DNA of 64,000 nucleotides from Icerya purchasi (GCA_039619475.1 CM077116.1:19651443-19715442), one strand, 5' to 3'; positions 11,801 through 24,429 are shown, counted from the stretch's first letter. Program-made: numbers and translations. The notes: generated by a model not told the origin, from the letters alone.

Positions 11801-13500
11801 GTGCGTAGCATAGTTCGAAATAGGTTAATAAAGGTTTAAAAAGCTCTACATTGTAAACTCTGTACTGCGAATAAACGCAAGTGCTAAAAATTTAGTAAAA
11901 CCTATCTAAATTCTTTTTATATATTTTTTTTGGGGGGGAGGCGTTTTTATATAATTATGCAGACAACTTGTATAATTTTCCGTTTTATTATTATTGTTGT
12001 ATTATATTATTTTCATATTAAAAAGTATTATAATTTAATAGCTGAACTGGTTTCCTCGAGTAACGAAGTACTACAAAATCGGTTTTTCGAGTTGTATCAT
12101 TTTTCTTATTTTGTAGTGGGATGAAACTTTTTTTTACATCCTATGGTATTTTTAATAAAATTCTATTAAACTATTTTGCAATATTTATTTTCTGTAAAAT
12201 AATTTTAACGAATATAGCCTGGTCTTTTTAGATCTTGTGTAGTCGTGACAACCTGTACAACTTTTCGTATAATATATTGGAAGTACATATCCGTACACCG
12301 GAGCTAAAAGAAGACGCTATATCACAAATATCATTTTTTGCGAGAAAGTTGATTGAATATTTTTGGAACCATTTTTTGTTTTTTAATGTTATAATACATA
12401 CATTTTACATACATATAACTCAATTTTTCTAAATTTTATGATTTATTAATTCATTAAATGCGTGGCAATGTATTGTTCCGATAATAGTTACATAAAAAAA
12501 CAATTAAGAAAACATTACGTCTACGTACAAAATCAAAATTCATGAACTCCAAAAATAAACACCTCATTCTTATCTTGTTAGAAAGTGCTTGTAGCAGCAT
12601 GAATAACATTAAAAATTCCTTAAAATTAACCGAAAGCTTAATTTTTTTATCAAATAATTTAGTAGAAAAATTACGTTTTTTGCTAATAACTTTTTAAATT
12701 TGATGTTTAACAAAAAATATTTACCACACCAATCGAAAGATGAGAAAATTTTACTTCAAAAGCATATTTGATATATCTTTGTCGTTAAAAGTTGCGTTTT
12801 GGAAGGATGTTTTACCTTAAGCTCCTTTTTACTTTAACTATACATTAGCGCACAACAAAATTGTTCATAACTTTTGTGAACACTTTATGAAATTAAAACA
12901 TTTAGAATGCATTTTGAAGGGACGTTAACTAAACTATAGCTTTAGATACAATTTGCTAATTTATTTTGAAGTTAAAATTCAAGTCGAAAATGAGCGTTGT
13001 ACATGTTTTGCCTTTTTTACAAATCTGTTAATGTATCGAATTTTCAATTCATAGTGAAGTATAGTGTTCTTGAATCACTAACAAATAGCCTCTGATAAGT
13101 CGAAAAAAATGCAAAAAAATGTTTGTGCAAGCAAAACCCGTTTTTTTTTTTTTTTCTAAATTAATTTTCTTTTTAAAACAGCGACTTTACTAATAATAAA
13201 GTTTAAAAACGATATCGGTAATGTGTAAGTAATTATCAGTTTTGTAATAATTACATTGTTGCATACAAGTTTTTATTTTTAATGGATAATTATACCTTGT
13301 ATTCTTACTTTTAATTTCGAATTTACGTTTGTATGTGGATAGTGTGTATTGCTGCGTTCATCTGAATCGGGTAAGATCTTTCCGTTTAAAATAATTCCGA
13401 TAACTGGTTCTCTCTGGTATTAATCGGCGTTTATATTTATTATCTCTGCTACCTTTTTGTTATCAGCGATATTATTTCTTCTTTTTATTTTTTCCCATTT
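8801..13500. other. AT-rich intergenic DNA, no gene seen
   Basis: Only short frames in very AT-rich sequence occur, none with recognisable motifs. The region has homopolymer runs, a TA/TG repeat near 10718-10755, and a near-palindrome at 9066-9087 (arms AAATGTTCTT and AAGAACATTT, 2-nt spacer). Confidence 0.5.
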
Positions 13501-13789
13501 TCTTACAATTCTAGCTCAAGTACTAGCACTTTAATGAGTGCTACAAAAGGGGGGGGTCCCCAGGGGCCCCCGCCCCTAATAATAAACCATCTAAAGCCTC
13601 CTCGACGCGTAAGAATAGTTTTCCGCTCGTTGTTGTTAATGACAACAACAACAAACGCAAAACTTGAGAACCGTTATCTCCGTTATCAGCTGTACCCGAG
13701 AAAGAAATTAAACTAATAGCATCTAACGAGTCTAATTTAACCAATACTTTTTCAGAAAACATTTCGATTAATTAATTTCCTTCGAATCA

Positions 13790-15015
13790 TGTAGGTCCGT
13801 TCTTGAAAGCATTGACAAAAACATTACAGCTTTACATCCTTTAGCCATTGCTAAACGAATTTCTACAAACACCTATGGAATTAAAGAATTTACTTCAGCA
13901 GTTAGAAATAGGCTTAGACTAGAATTTAATTCTTTATTATCCGCAAACTCGTTTCTCCTATCGCCGTTACTTCAAGAAAATAACCTTCGGGGTTACATAC
14001 CGAACAATTTAACACATCGATTCGGAGTAATTAGAAATATCGACACAAACATGACGGGTGAAGACGTTATTGAAGGATTGGAATCTTCTTGTGCTATTAA
14101 CGGCATTAAACGTATCAAAAAAAAAAGTTTCTGATAAGTTAACTCCTTTGCCCTTAATTGAAATCAAATTTCAAGGTTCTGCTTTACCTGAGCATGTGTA
14201 CGTCTATAAAATGAAATTTAACGTTGAACCGTGTATCCGGAGGCCCACGTTATGTTACAATTGCCTTCGCTATGGACACTTTAAAAACATATGCAAAAGT
14301 AAAGTTAGGTGTGCTAGATGCACTGAAAATCATGATACCAACCTTTACCCAGCTAATCCTTCCTTTGCTATTTGTGTTTCATGTTACGGAGACCATTTAG
14401 CAACTGACCGCTCCTGTCCCGAATATTCTAATCAACTACACATCAAAAAAATTATGGCTCATGAAAATGTATCCTACAGAGAGGCAATAGAAATCAAAGA
14501 ATCCAAAACCGTTACAAAAGTCCAAAGTTACAGTTCGGCAATCACTGATAACTTCCCAACTCGTATTCATCCAACTTATAATCCTAACACACGGAATGTG
14601 TACCAAAATTAAAACATGTACCTACAGCTTAACCTCCTTCATTTCCGTATATATTAAGGCTGCTCATCCTTTCAGTGGAATCAAAAAGTCTTCTTCCCAA
14701 CCTATTCCTTAGGATTCCAATAATTATAGCATCTCTCCATCTAATAGTAATTATGATCTCTCAAATAAAATTTGCGATACAAATTCTATGAGCAATCAAA
14801 GCAATATTAACAAGTCACATTCCCATCTATTGTCTAATATTCATTCCAGTCTATCCGCCCTTCTACGTGAAGAAAATATTATCTCTAATCCCTACGAAAT
14901 AAACTCGTGTATTGATCTTCTCCTTTCACATCTTAGAAAAGTAACTAAACCCTCTGATGATGATCAACAGACCTGTGCGGATTCTCCTCTTCCTATGGAC
15001 TCAACAGTCGTATAA
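13790..15015 (+). pseudogene. ORF1 (gag-like nucleic-acid-binding protein) of the I-like LINE
   Basis: ORF1 proteins of this group coat the LINE RNA. Segments are readable in alternating frames: an N-terminal part about 13800-14110 (GIKEFTSAVRNRLRLEF, then FGVIRNIDTNMTGEDVIEGL), and a frame from 14058 to 14612 that covers EFKFQGSALPEHVYVYKMKF-like sequence and three knuckles: CYNCLRYGHFKNIC, CARCTENHDTNLY (last Cys replaced) and CVSCYGDHLATDRSC. A homopolymer A run near 14118 probably caused the frameshift between them. A further stretch at 14788-15015 (SHLLSNIHSSLSALLREEN) is likely the C-terminal part. It is not functional as it stands. Confidence 0.75.
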
Positions 15016-15260
15016 CGTCTTCATTATCAAATATCTTAACGGATTCAAATTTTAAAAAATTGATATCTTTGTTAATAAATCTACTTCTTCTTTCTGTTTC
15101 CTCTTTTATATCATTACGACTAAGTACGCGAAATGATTTTGGTACCTTAATCGCTTAAGTCAATTATTATTATACTTCAGTATTATACTGAACACGTGGA
15201 TTTCTAATGTAACTTTTTCTTTCTCTACTATTTTCTTATTTCCTTTCATCTTTACTGGGT

Positions 15261-15788
15261 GCCCCTTTTGCAAACTTCCCTTTAATGGGATAATGCGTAA
15301 TAAAAAAGAACAGTTCTTCTTTACACGCTTCTACCATCCCCTCTCTATACTTCCTTTAATTAGGTTTGCTGATAGCGGAGGGCGATGGTATATATCACTA
15401 ATTTTAACATAGCCAAGTTGGCGAAGATTTTTAATAAAAAAGAGCAGTTCACCTTTACTGGCTTCTACCATCCCCTCTTTATACTTCCTTTAATTAGATT
15501 AGCTGGTAGCATGGTTTATATCATTATTTATGAACATAGCTAAGTCAGCAAGGATTCTATGTCTATACATTTACTATTTTCTCCTCATTGTTGTGACGAT
15601 GTCAGTGAATTCGTTAAGTAGAAATAGACTACCTTCCATTACTTTCCACTGGCCTTTTTGCACACTACCTTTTGATAGGTTAGTGAGTCGGCAAAAATAG
15701 CACTTCTTCCTAAATGAGTCAGCCCATCCCCTCTCTATACTTCCTTTAATTAGGCTAGCTGGTAGCAGAAGGGGATGGTTTACTCTAA
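15261..15788 (+). repeat. Three imperfect repeats with hairpins between ORF1 and ORF2
   Basis: A unit containing CCATCCCCTCTCTATACTTC and TTTAATTAGG..GCTGGTAGC occurs at about 15301-15433, 15434-15558 and 15691-15788. In the third unit CCATCCCCT (15724-15732) pairs perfectly with AGGGGATGG (15770-15778). The first unit has the same arms with one bulged base (15334-15342 with 15379-15388). In the second the right arm has shrunk to CATGG. A second shared piece, TTTGCA..CT..CCTTT, precedes units one and three (15268 and 15658). Confidence 0.7.
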
Positions 15789-15989
15789 CTTTTTTTATTT
15801 TCTGTCTTTTTAATCATTTTATTCCGCAGGGGTTTCTTTCTTTCCTTTTCAACTTTATAAGTGGAAAATTTCTATGCTCCCCCCTTTTTTTTTTATTTTA
15901 TTTTGTTTCTCTTCCCTAATCCCTCATTTTTGCCCTTCGTTACTCCTTCCCTTTTATTTTCCCGCTCTTTCTTCTATGTCCATTCAGTA

Positions 15990-16690
15990 CGCTCTTGAAT
16001 CTTAATATTTTACAGTGGAACTGCCGCAGCTTGAGAGTTAATAAAAATGTATTAGAGCACCTTTTGCAACACTACAAAATTAGGATCGCTCCTGGCTTAA
16101 GAACTCCACTGATGTCTTCATTAAAGGCTTTAATATAATTAAGTCAGACCGAATTGATGGGTACGGAGGGTCAGCAATTTTAATTAGAAATGGTGTTCCT
16201 TTTTATTCGCATGACATTGTTCCTTCTCTTCCATCTGATCCATCCAATCCTAATTTTGTCCATGTCTCAATTCCTACTAAATATGCTCACTCCTTTCACC
16301 TTGTATCTGCTTACATTCCTCTTAATTATAATTTTCACAGTTTTCCATTATTTTCTTTTTTTAACTCCCTTCCACATCCTTTTATAGTTGGAGGAGATTG
16401 GAACGCTCACTCTCCTCTTTTGGGTTGCTCTTCCAGTAACTCTAATGGCCTGGTCATTGAAGATACAATTGCTGATTTTAATGTTGTACTCTTAAACGAC
16501 CTTTCCGCCACTTATTTTCAAAATCAAACGACCTATAACTCCATTGATCTAACTTTCACTTCTCCCAACATCGGCCTTAATTCTTCCTGGAAAACCTTGG
16601 ACAACACTTTTGGCAGCGATCATGTTCCTATACTTTTGTCCCTCAATAATTTTCCTTTACCTTTATCCCATAAACCCCTTCAAGCTTGTC
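15990..16690 (+). pseudogene. APE-type endonuclease part of LINE ORF2
   Basis: This domain nicks target DNA to start target-primed reverse transcription. It starts with LNILQWNCRSLRVNKN about 16000. A frame change follows, then FNIIKSDRIDGYGGSAILIR about 16130-16185, another change, and VGGDWNAHSPLLGCSSSNSN about 16386-16440. It ends with LTFTSPNIG..TFGSDHVPILLSL (to about 16645), so the late SDH catalytic motif is kept. The acidic residue of the TETW-type motif falls in damaged sequence. The domain is split over at least three frames. Confidence 0.75.
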
Positions 16691-18240
16691 GTTGGAATCT
16701 TAACAAAACCAACTGGCTAAAATTTCGAAACACACTGGACTCATCTCTTTCTTGTATTCCTACAAATATAGATCCTGTTCAGTCTTATAACTCATTTACA
16801 CAGTTAATTAATTCAAGTTTGTCCTCCTTTTTTCCACTAATCAAATTTCCTAAAAATCCTAAGCACGTCACTGCTTCATCTATATGGTGGAATAGTGAAT
16901 GCAAAGTCGCTTATGATGCCAGTATATCTGCTTTCAAAACTTTCCGAGCTTGTCCTTCGACCTTCAAGCTTCTAATCTATAAACAGATGAATGCGAAGGC
17001 TAGATTTGTTTTCAAATCGGCCAAAAAAGATTCCTGGAAAAAATGTTGTTCCTCTTTCTCACGTAATACTCTTTTCTCAAATTTGGAGGATGGCTAGAGC
17101 TTTTAAAGTCTCCCATTCTCATCATCCTATATCTTCGAATGTTTCATTGCAAAAGTTAATTCCTTTTTTAGACTCGATTTCTCCTTCGTATGTACCCAGC
17201 TCTGAAGAACTTTTCCCTCCTTCATTTTCCAATGAATCCTCTCCCCATTTCCTCACCTTACTCTTCAACATTAACGAACTACGTTATTCATTAAACAATG
17301 CTAATGATTCTTCCCCAGAGTTAGACGGTATACCTTATCGAGTTCTTAAAAATTTGTCCAACCAATCTCTTCAAATTCTTCTCAATATTTTTAATTCTAT
17401 TTTATCCACTGGCTCTCTTCCTCCCTCATGGAACTCCTAGGTGGTTATTCTAGTCCCCAAAAAAGATCCTTCTTCCGTCCGTCCAACATCCCTTGCTCTG
17501 TGTCTAAGGAAACTTTTCGAAAATATTTTAAATAGACATCTTATTTGGTGGCTGGAAAGTAATGATTTACTTCGCAGTAACATGTTCAGTTTCCATCCTG
17601 GCTTTGGTCCCTCCGATTGCATTAGTTTCTTTATTTCGGATATTTATAATTCATTCTTAAATAAAAATTATACTTTAGCTGCATTTCTTGACATTTCAAA
17701 TGCTTTTAATAATGTTCATCTTCCTACCTTACAAAATAAAATGCTTTTCATTAATCTTCCATCCCAATTTATTTCAATTGTTATTCGGTTGTTCCAGAAT
17801 CGTACGATTCAACTTTCTACACCTCCTGACTCTACTTCCAGAACTGTGTACAATGGTCTTCCACAAGGCTCCTGTTTAAGTCCTACGCTTTTCAATATAT
17901 ATATTCTTAATATAGCCTCCCTCCCAATAGGGCCGTCTTCCCTTTTCTTTGCTGATGACATCCTTCTATATTCCACTTCTCACGATCTTAGCTCTGCAAA
18001 CGAAGAAATGAATAATTCCTTTTCAAGATTAAATGACTCACTCTCAGATCTACACCTTTTTATTTCACCGTCTAAATCCGTTATCGACCTTTTAATCTTT
18101 CTTTAATAAACCCTTCTGTAAATAACATTCTCATTCCCTTAGTTAAAAATTTTTGTTATCTTGGTCTGTTCCTAAATAGTCGTCTATCCTTTTTCGAGCA
18201 CATTAACTATCTCCACATGTCGGTAAATAAAAGACTAAAT
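16690..18240 (+). pseudogene. Reverse transcriptase part of LINE ORF2
   Basis: RT motifs are clear in one frame from about 17090 to 18106: ELDGIPYRVLKNL, a TAG stop at 17438-17440, VVILVPKKDPSSVRPTSLA, the catalytic AAFLDISNAFNNVHLPTL, YNGLPQGSCLSPTLFNIYI and LFFADDILLYS. The FADD metal-binding motif is intact. A frameshift near 17095 separates the linker that follows the endonuclease from this frame. The thumb and connection region continues in other frames after 18106 (CYLGLFLNSRLSF). Confidence 0.85.
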
Positions 18241-18779
18241 CTCTTTAAATCTATTTCATCAACAAGGTGAGGAGGAGATCCTAGTACCTCAATTGTCCTA
18301 TATAAAACTATAGTTCGTTCCAAACTAGATTATTGTTTGTTTATCTATGGTAACTCCTCTAGATCTCTCCTTGGATCGGGTCCAGAATTGCTTCCTTCGT
18401 TTATGTCTAGGAGCCCTTAAATCAACTCCCATTCCTGCAATACATGCTGAATGTAATGTTCCTCCTTTACCAATCCGTACATCTCACTTAGGATATCGTT
18501 TCCTTTTAAAGCGTCTTCTAGTTTCTTCCTCAAAACTTATTTCATCCTACTCCACCGTACTTCAGAATTAGCGATTCACTTCCAAAAAAATTCCCCTTCT
18601 TTCTCATATCTCAAATCGACTTGCTAAATTTCTTCCACAAATTATAACCCACAACAAACTTCCTTACTTTACCTTTCATTTTACAGATTTTCTCTTTCCT
18701 CCTAATTTATCTTTGCTGTCCCCTTACTCTAAATCCCTTCCACAACCTAATCAAGATTTCCTTAACACTATTAACTCAC

Positions 18780-19678
18780 TATTTCCTTTTCATTCTCTTC
18801 TTTATACTGACGGATCGAAGGGTCCTCACGGCGTTGAAGCATCCTTCCTATATTCTGTTCACAACTACTTTGAAGGTTATAGACTTCCTCCAACTTACTC
18901 TATTTTCTTTGCAGAGTCTATTGCGATTTTAAAAACCATTCTTTACATATCCTTAGTATGAGACAATAATAAATTCCTAATTATCTCTGATGCTAAAAGT
19001 GTTTTACAAACTATAGCATCTGTTTTTCCTCATCCTTCTTGTGATCCTATCATTCTTCGTATTCGCTCGATTATCCATAACCTTTTCCAAACTTACCACA
19101 TTCAGATTGAGTTCCTTTGGATTCCAGGCCATGTTGGTGTAGAAGGAAATGAAAGAGTTGATCAGTTGTCTCGTGGTGCAGCTGTTAATGGACTTCCCAT
19201 TAATAAGTTCACTGCTAATAATTTACTTGCATTATCTAAAAAATTCCGTTATAGGTTTTGGTCAGACTCATACTCTTCCTCCTTTTCTAACCAATTTTCC
19301 TTTTATCTTTCTATTCAGCCGTATCTTCCAGTTAATCCTTGGTTTCATGAATTTCCGTCTTTGCAACGCTATTTTATTTCCTCTTTATGTCGATTGCGTT
19401 TCGATCATAGTTTGCTTCCTTCATCTCGCCATCGAGTTTCACTTTCAGACTTTCCTTACTGTCTGCTACATTCGCCAAATGATATCCACGAATGTAATTC
19501 TAACCACATTCTTTTCGAATGTTCCACACTGTCGTCTGAACGTTTACTTCTCTACTTTCAACTTCTGAGACTAAATATTCCTGCTTCCTATAACGCTGAA
19601 TCTATTCTCTCCTTTCCTTCGTTAACTGTTGTCGCTCCCCTTGTATCCATTATTGATGCGATATCTGACCGCATATGA
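18780..19678 (+). pseudogene. RNase H and C-terminal part of LINE ORF2
   Basis: RNase H removes the RNA template. The acidic residues are readable: LYTDGSKG (D), FFAESIAILK (E), FLIISDAKSVL (D) and HVGVEGNERVDQLSRGAA (D). A stop at 18961 and a frame change near 19160 break the domain. The tail has the HECNSNHILFEC Cys/His motif seen at the end of such ORF2 proteins and stops at about 19678. Confidence 0.8.
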
Positions 19679-19780
19679 ATTTAAATAATTAATTCAGCAA
19701 TACTTTTCATTCTTGTCAAACATGGGTCAATGCTGTTTGTCAGCGAGCCCAAATAATAATAATAATAAAAAAAAAAACAA

Positions 19781-19963
19781 CTTAATTTCCTGTTTATTAC
19801 GGATGTTTTTGTTATTTGAATTTATTACAACGAACATATACGTGTATTAGATAAAAAAAAAATTCGGTTTAACGACAACACTTGAAAAATACCAATCATA
19901 AATATACATCAGCTGAATAACATTTTTTTCTTTTTCAGCAGCTAGGCTGGAGGCGCGGCCGGC
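19781..19963. other. Short spacer between LINE and Helitron
   Basis: No feature was recognised. It contains a GC-rich patch GGAGGCGCGGCCGGC just before the Helitron start, unusual in this AT-rich setting. Confidence 0.4.
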
Positions 19964-20694
19964 AATATATATAAAAGAAAGTCGTGTTATAGTTACACCA
20001 TTTATAACTCAAGAACGGCTGGACCGATTTTTATGATCTTCGATTTGTTAGATTTGTCTCCACTCGGAATAGCAAAATACGAAATTTGAAACAAAATTTA
20101 TGAAGAAAATTATTTTTTTTTTACTGTTTTTGGCACAAAACGGGAGTTCGCACAATTTTTTAACCGTAATTTTTGAATTTTATGAAAGGGCTTCTGTGTT
20201 TTGTTTTATATTTTGAATTTCGCTTTAAAAGGGTTATCTGGTAATGAGTTATGAATTTTTTAAGGGTAATTTTTCAGGTCGTTCTAAATTCCGTATTATG
20301 TATTCTAAGCAGCTACTTGTCGTCCAGGGTAAAATTGCTCAGTTTAAAGTTGTAAATTGTCATAGGTAGAAGTTTAATTGTAATTTATGATCCATTCTGA
20401 TAAGTCAAACTGTTTCCGAGCTATTGTATAATCGAATAATTTTGTCGTTTGTGAACCATCTTATTGGGTTATACTGATCTTTGTTATTAAGGCGAATAAT
20501 GCCTTGCTGCCACGTGAATTACATTCATTTTAATGTAATTAAAATACTTTTCATTTTGATTTTTGTACATTTATTGAACTTAATTCATTTTGAGTATTCA
20601 TTTTATCTTAATAAAAAACTGAATATAATTCAGCTAATAAGTTATCACAACATTTACTTTCTAAGGAGGTACGAAGTTCCCCGGGTCAGCTAGT
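19964..20694 (+). mobile_element. Non-autonomous Helitron
   Basis: The left part (ATATATATAAAAGAAAGTCG, then CTCAAGAACGGCTGGACCGA) and the right end (TACGAAGTTCCCCGGGTCAG followed by CTAGT at 20690-20694) match the ends I know from insect Helitrons, rolling-circle elements ending in CTRR and inserting next to T. No Rep/helicase coding sequence is present, so it depended on an element elsewhere. The 5' end is approximate. The short reading frame inside is chance. Confidence 0.75.
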
Positions 20695-22139
20695 ATTTTA
20701 TGAAATTGTGAAATACTGTATAGAATAATGCAAGAAAAAATATTGTTTGATAAGCGTACAACTTCCGGAGTTCTATGTAAATGGGAAAATATGATGTTAT
20801 GATGTTCCACAAGGAAGCGTATTAAATCTCGTTCTTCTCTTTATATTATTCGTTAATTTATTTTATTTAACTATTTTAAGCCTAGTATTTTCGTATACTG
20901 ATAATAGTGAACTTTCGTGCATTGTATAGAATTAAATGTTACCAAACGATTTCGTGTTGATTATAGAATAGCTTGGAAAAAACAGCAAAATTTATGGAAT
21001 ATAGTTGCAAAAATATATACGATAATATTTGTTCAATTTTAATATATATCAGGCTTTTTTTTGCATGACTGCCTAACCATTTAGCCAATGCTTTGAATTT
21101 AGCGGCTGCGCTTAAAGAAGAAACGCGATAGTTTTATGTTTGAATAAATATCTTTCAGTTAAACATTTACATATTTCAGAAAAATGATTTATTAAAATGA
21201 TTACTGCCTACCGTTAAAGATTTTACGTGATTATATAACACAGCACATACAATTTAAGGGAATTAAAAAAAAAAAATGATTACAATATTTTCATGATCTA
21301 AAAATAGATTACTTTTATCCAAATGGAAGGGTCAATTTTTTTAATCATGTGTTAACAGAAACAGTATAAATTTAGTATAATCTAAAAAATTCACAAATAC
21401 ACTGATTTCTAAATAAATTTATTTTTCTGTTTTTATCGATTCTGAATCTGCAGTATAGTCTTCACAAGTTTGTATAAATAAGATTTGAGCATTTAGTATA
21501 TTTTGATTTTTATTTACGGTTCTTTTTCTGCTCACATTTATAGCGACAAGTTTTACTTTTATGGGTTGCAGAACAAGTTTCTGTTTCTCATCTGTATTGT
21601 TCAATTTACTAATTCTTAGTCAAAATGTTCTAGAAAGATAGTGCTACATTGTATAATATTTACGTTACGTTTCCAGCTTTCCTATGCCCATGAGGAAAAA
21701 AAGCCAGGCATAAGAAGCTTATTGTTGATGCAGTTCGTTAAATAAATATCGCCGAGCGTTGTTCGTTCATTTAAACTATTCTTTTAAATTCTACAATGGT
21801 TAATATCGGCGGTGCAGTCTGACATAAAAGACAGCTCTTTATTACTATCAGCGATATCCACATCTAATTTGAAGCGTTTGATTTTCTTTCTTTTTATATT
21901 GTTCAGTATATTCAGTTATGTCGTCGACATCTGTTATAAATCGCCGGAAAGCTCATTTTTTTATCTTCATTTTAGCGATCAGAACAATTGTGTATTGCTC
22001 ATATGTGCTAGCATACCCTAAAAATTTCAATATATTTCTATTGCAATTGCATTGAATAAAGACATTTACTGATCAATCGCGCACCAACACGGTAGTTCCC
22101 ACGCAGAATACACTGTTCATGTTAGTAGTAAAACATGCA
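20695..22139. other. No gene seen; fragment of the 5168/6394 element family
   Basis: AT-rich sequence without recognisable coding. At about 21197-21238 GATTACTGCCTACCGT..AAGATTTTACGTGATTATATAA matches the right part of elements 5168-5797 and 6394-6959, so a short remnant of that family probably lies here. Confidence 0.45.
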
Positions 22140-22147
22140 TCCATATT

Positions 22148-22407
22148 CAAGGGCGTCGCCAGCCGATGAGCCAGGGAGGAGCAAGATGATAGAAAGAGGA
22201 TATGAGTTATAGGAAAAATAAAATTTATAAGTTGTAAAGGCTTACTATTTTATTAAACAAGAATAAAATCTTAATTAAAACATAAGTTTTCCAAATTGTC
22301 CATGATTATACGCCTATGAATATTCATCAATGCCAGTTGATTAAAAAGTTTCAAGGCTCCGGGGGGGGGCAGCTGTCCCTCCCTGCCCCCCGCTGGCGAC
22401 GCCCATG
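22148..22407. mobile_element. Short hAT-type non-autonomous element with 8-bp target-site duplication
   Basis: The 16-bp termini CAAGGGCGTCGCCAGC (22148-22163) and GCTGGCGACGCCCATG (22392-22407) are inverted copies with one mismatch. They are flanked by identical 8-bp repeats TCCATATT at 22140-22147 and 22408-22415. An 8-bp duplication with a CA..GGCG-type terminus fits the hAT superfamily. The 260-bp interior is non-coding. A G run sits near the right end. Confidence 0.92.
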
Positions 22408-23189
22408 TCCATATTGTCATCTCATTTTAACATTAAAGGTAACCGGTTGACAAGTTAGAGCATGCACAGTAAAAATTCTCTTCGACGCTCTGTAAAATAA
22501 GAGCACAAAACTTTGATTACTACAATAAACAGTATGTACTGAAAATGTGCCTGAAACCGAATACTAAACTACAAAAATAAGCGGTTAATTTTATGTTTAA
22601 ATGTTAAAATGTAAGAACAGAAATATTTTATATTTATTAGATTAAGCATCTTACCGCCCTGCGGGGCTCAGATTGCTGTAACTAGAGTTACCTTCTTTAG
22701 TAAGCATTCACTTGACCGTAGTCATACCGAAGGGAAACCGAAACAACCACGTAAGTGCCCCGTACGTCCACGTCGTGCAGGGTGGTAATTTTCAATTTCG
22801 GCCGGCTTAGCGTTGATTAGAAAAGCTAGAGCAAAACTTACAATACATCGTTGACAGGTTCACTTGCCGAAGGTGTTCCTGCTAATAAATACCGTTAAAC
22901 TTTTTTTTAACCCTATTTATAACGGCACACTATCAGCAACTCGTAACAATGTGCCCCGGATGGATATTAAATATCAGTCTAGAGCGAGTAGGAGAGTATC
23001 CGGCGCCTTATAATCATCAGGTGTCGTAAACCCTAACAGAAAATCATGGCATAAGGGAATTTCCCCGCCATTAACCGATACTAGAATTAAATTACGAATA
23101 AATCAATGACTCTAAATCTCTTCGCCCCAGGCTGCTTCTCATTCGCCAAGACAACCAAATAGGGTGCGAAGATCCGCAGAGTCAAAGCC

Positions 23190-23885
23190 AAGCGGAATTT
23201 TTTCAACATCGCTACCTGGAAAGTCAGATGGCTATACCAAATCGAAAAGCTCGTGAACGTAATATCGGAAGCCACGGAAATTAAACATCGATGCTCTAGG
23301 GATAAGCTAAACTAGATGGGCAGGGAATAGAAGGATAAAATCAGATAAGAATATTACGAAGTGATGTACACGCTAGGAAGGACAGAGACACGAACACGGA
23401 GTAGGTAATAAGCATCAAATTAAGAGATAAAATCAGCGCAGTTATTCCGAAATCAGAGAAAATGATTTTTTATACGATTCGAAATCAAGCCTAAACCAAT
23501 TGTAATAATTCAAGTGTACGACGATACTGCAGAAATGTAACGATTCTACAGTGATCTTGAAAAGGTTAAAAAAAAAAAAAAGAAAAAACGACGTGGCTGT
23601 GCTTATAATAGCAGATTTTAGTGTAAAGTTGGAGCGAACTACAATAAGTAATTGGGAAAAAACGAAAGAGGTGAAATAGTGTTCGTCGTATCAAAAGATA
23701 TAATCTAACGATATGTTCATGGTTTAAACAACACGAAGACTGTACACGTGGATCAGCTCAGGAAGCAGTGATAGAAACCAGATAGATTATATCCTAGCGA
23801 ATAAACGATATAGAAATGCTGTACGAAATTGTCACACTTATCCGGGTGCTAATTGTAACACCAACCGCAAAATGTTGGTTGCTAA
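23190..23885 (+). pseudogene. Endonuclease remnant of the RTE-like LINE
   Basis: FNIATWKVRWLYQIEKLVNVI (near 23197-23260) corresponds to the N-terminal NIATWNVR.L endonuclease motif. RRLYTWISSGSSDRNQIDYI and LANKRYRNAV..CHTYPGA follow near 23735-23850. The expected SDH catalytic motif after it reads CNTNRKMLVA, so the catalytic Asp-His is gone. Many stops and frame changes lie between. Confidence 0.65.
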
Positions 23886-24429
23886 GTGCCCAGCATCTCC
23901 AAAAACTTCAAAAATAAAAAGGAACAAACAACGAATAAATTTGAACAAACTCAAAGTGAATGAGATAAAAGAAGAAAAAAAGGTTCCAAGAAGAACTCGA
24001 AAAGCAAAATAGGACACGTAGCAGCGTAGATGAGCACTCCGAACATATATGAACCAGATAGAAGAGAATAAGATAAGTGACGAAAACTCCATACTAAGCC
24101 GGGATAAGAATTATAAGCTACGATTAACGCAAGAAATATTAGATCTAATAAATGGCAGAAGAAAAATAAAGAATAAAACCGGTCAACAATACTACTATAG
24201 TGAGCGGAAATACGCAGAAGCGAAAAGAAAGTGATATGACAAAAAATAAGTGAAGAAATCGAAGAATTGGAAGCATGATGATAGAAAGCTACATACCAAA
24301 ATCAGACAGATGACGGAATAGTGTATATGTGTGGCAAGGATGGAAAATACTGCGTGAATAACGAAGAAACGCAAGAGGCGTAGATAAACTGCAATACAAG
24401 AACTTTCAAGAAGCAGCACTAAAAGTATA

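Larger units (their letters stand above)
13520..19780 (+). mobile_element. I-like non-LTR retrotransposon (LINE), decayed
   Basis: In order it carries a gag-like ORF1 with CCHC zinc knuckles, an APE endonuclease, a reverse transcriptase, an RNase H and a C-terminal Cys/His motif, and ends in repeated AAT units (19751-19770) followed by an A run. A TAA-rich tail plus an RNase H domain points to the I group of LINEs; exact clade placement needs a tree. The coding parts are split by several frameshifts and stops. The 5' boundary and target-site duplication were not resolved. Confidence 0.8.

Noticed and set aside
15301..15558. CRISPR-like or satellite array
   Set aside because: Only three diverged units of unequal spacing, inside a LINE, in a eukaryotic genome.
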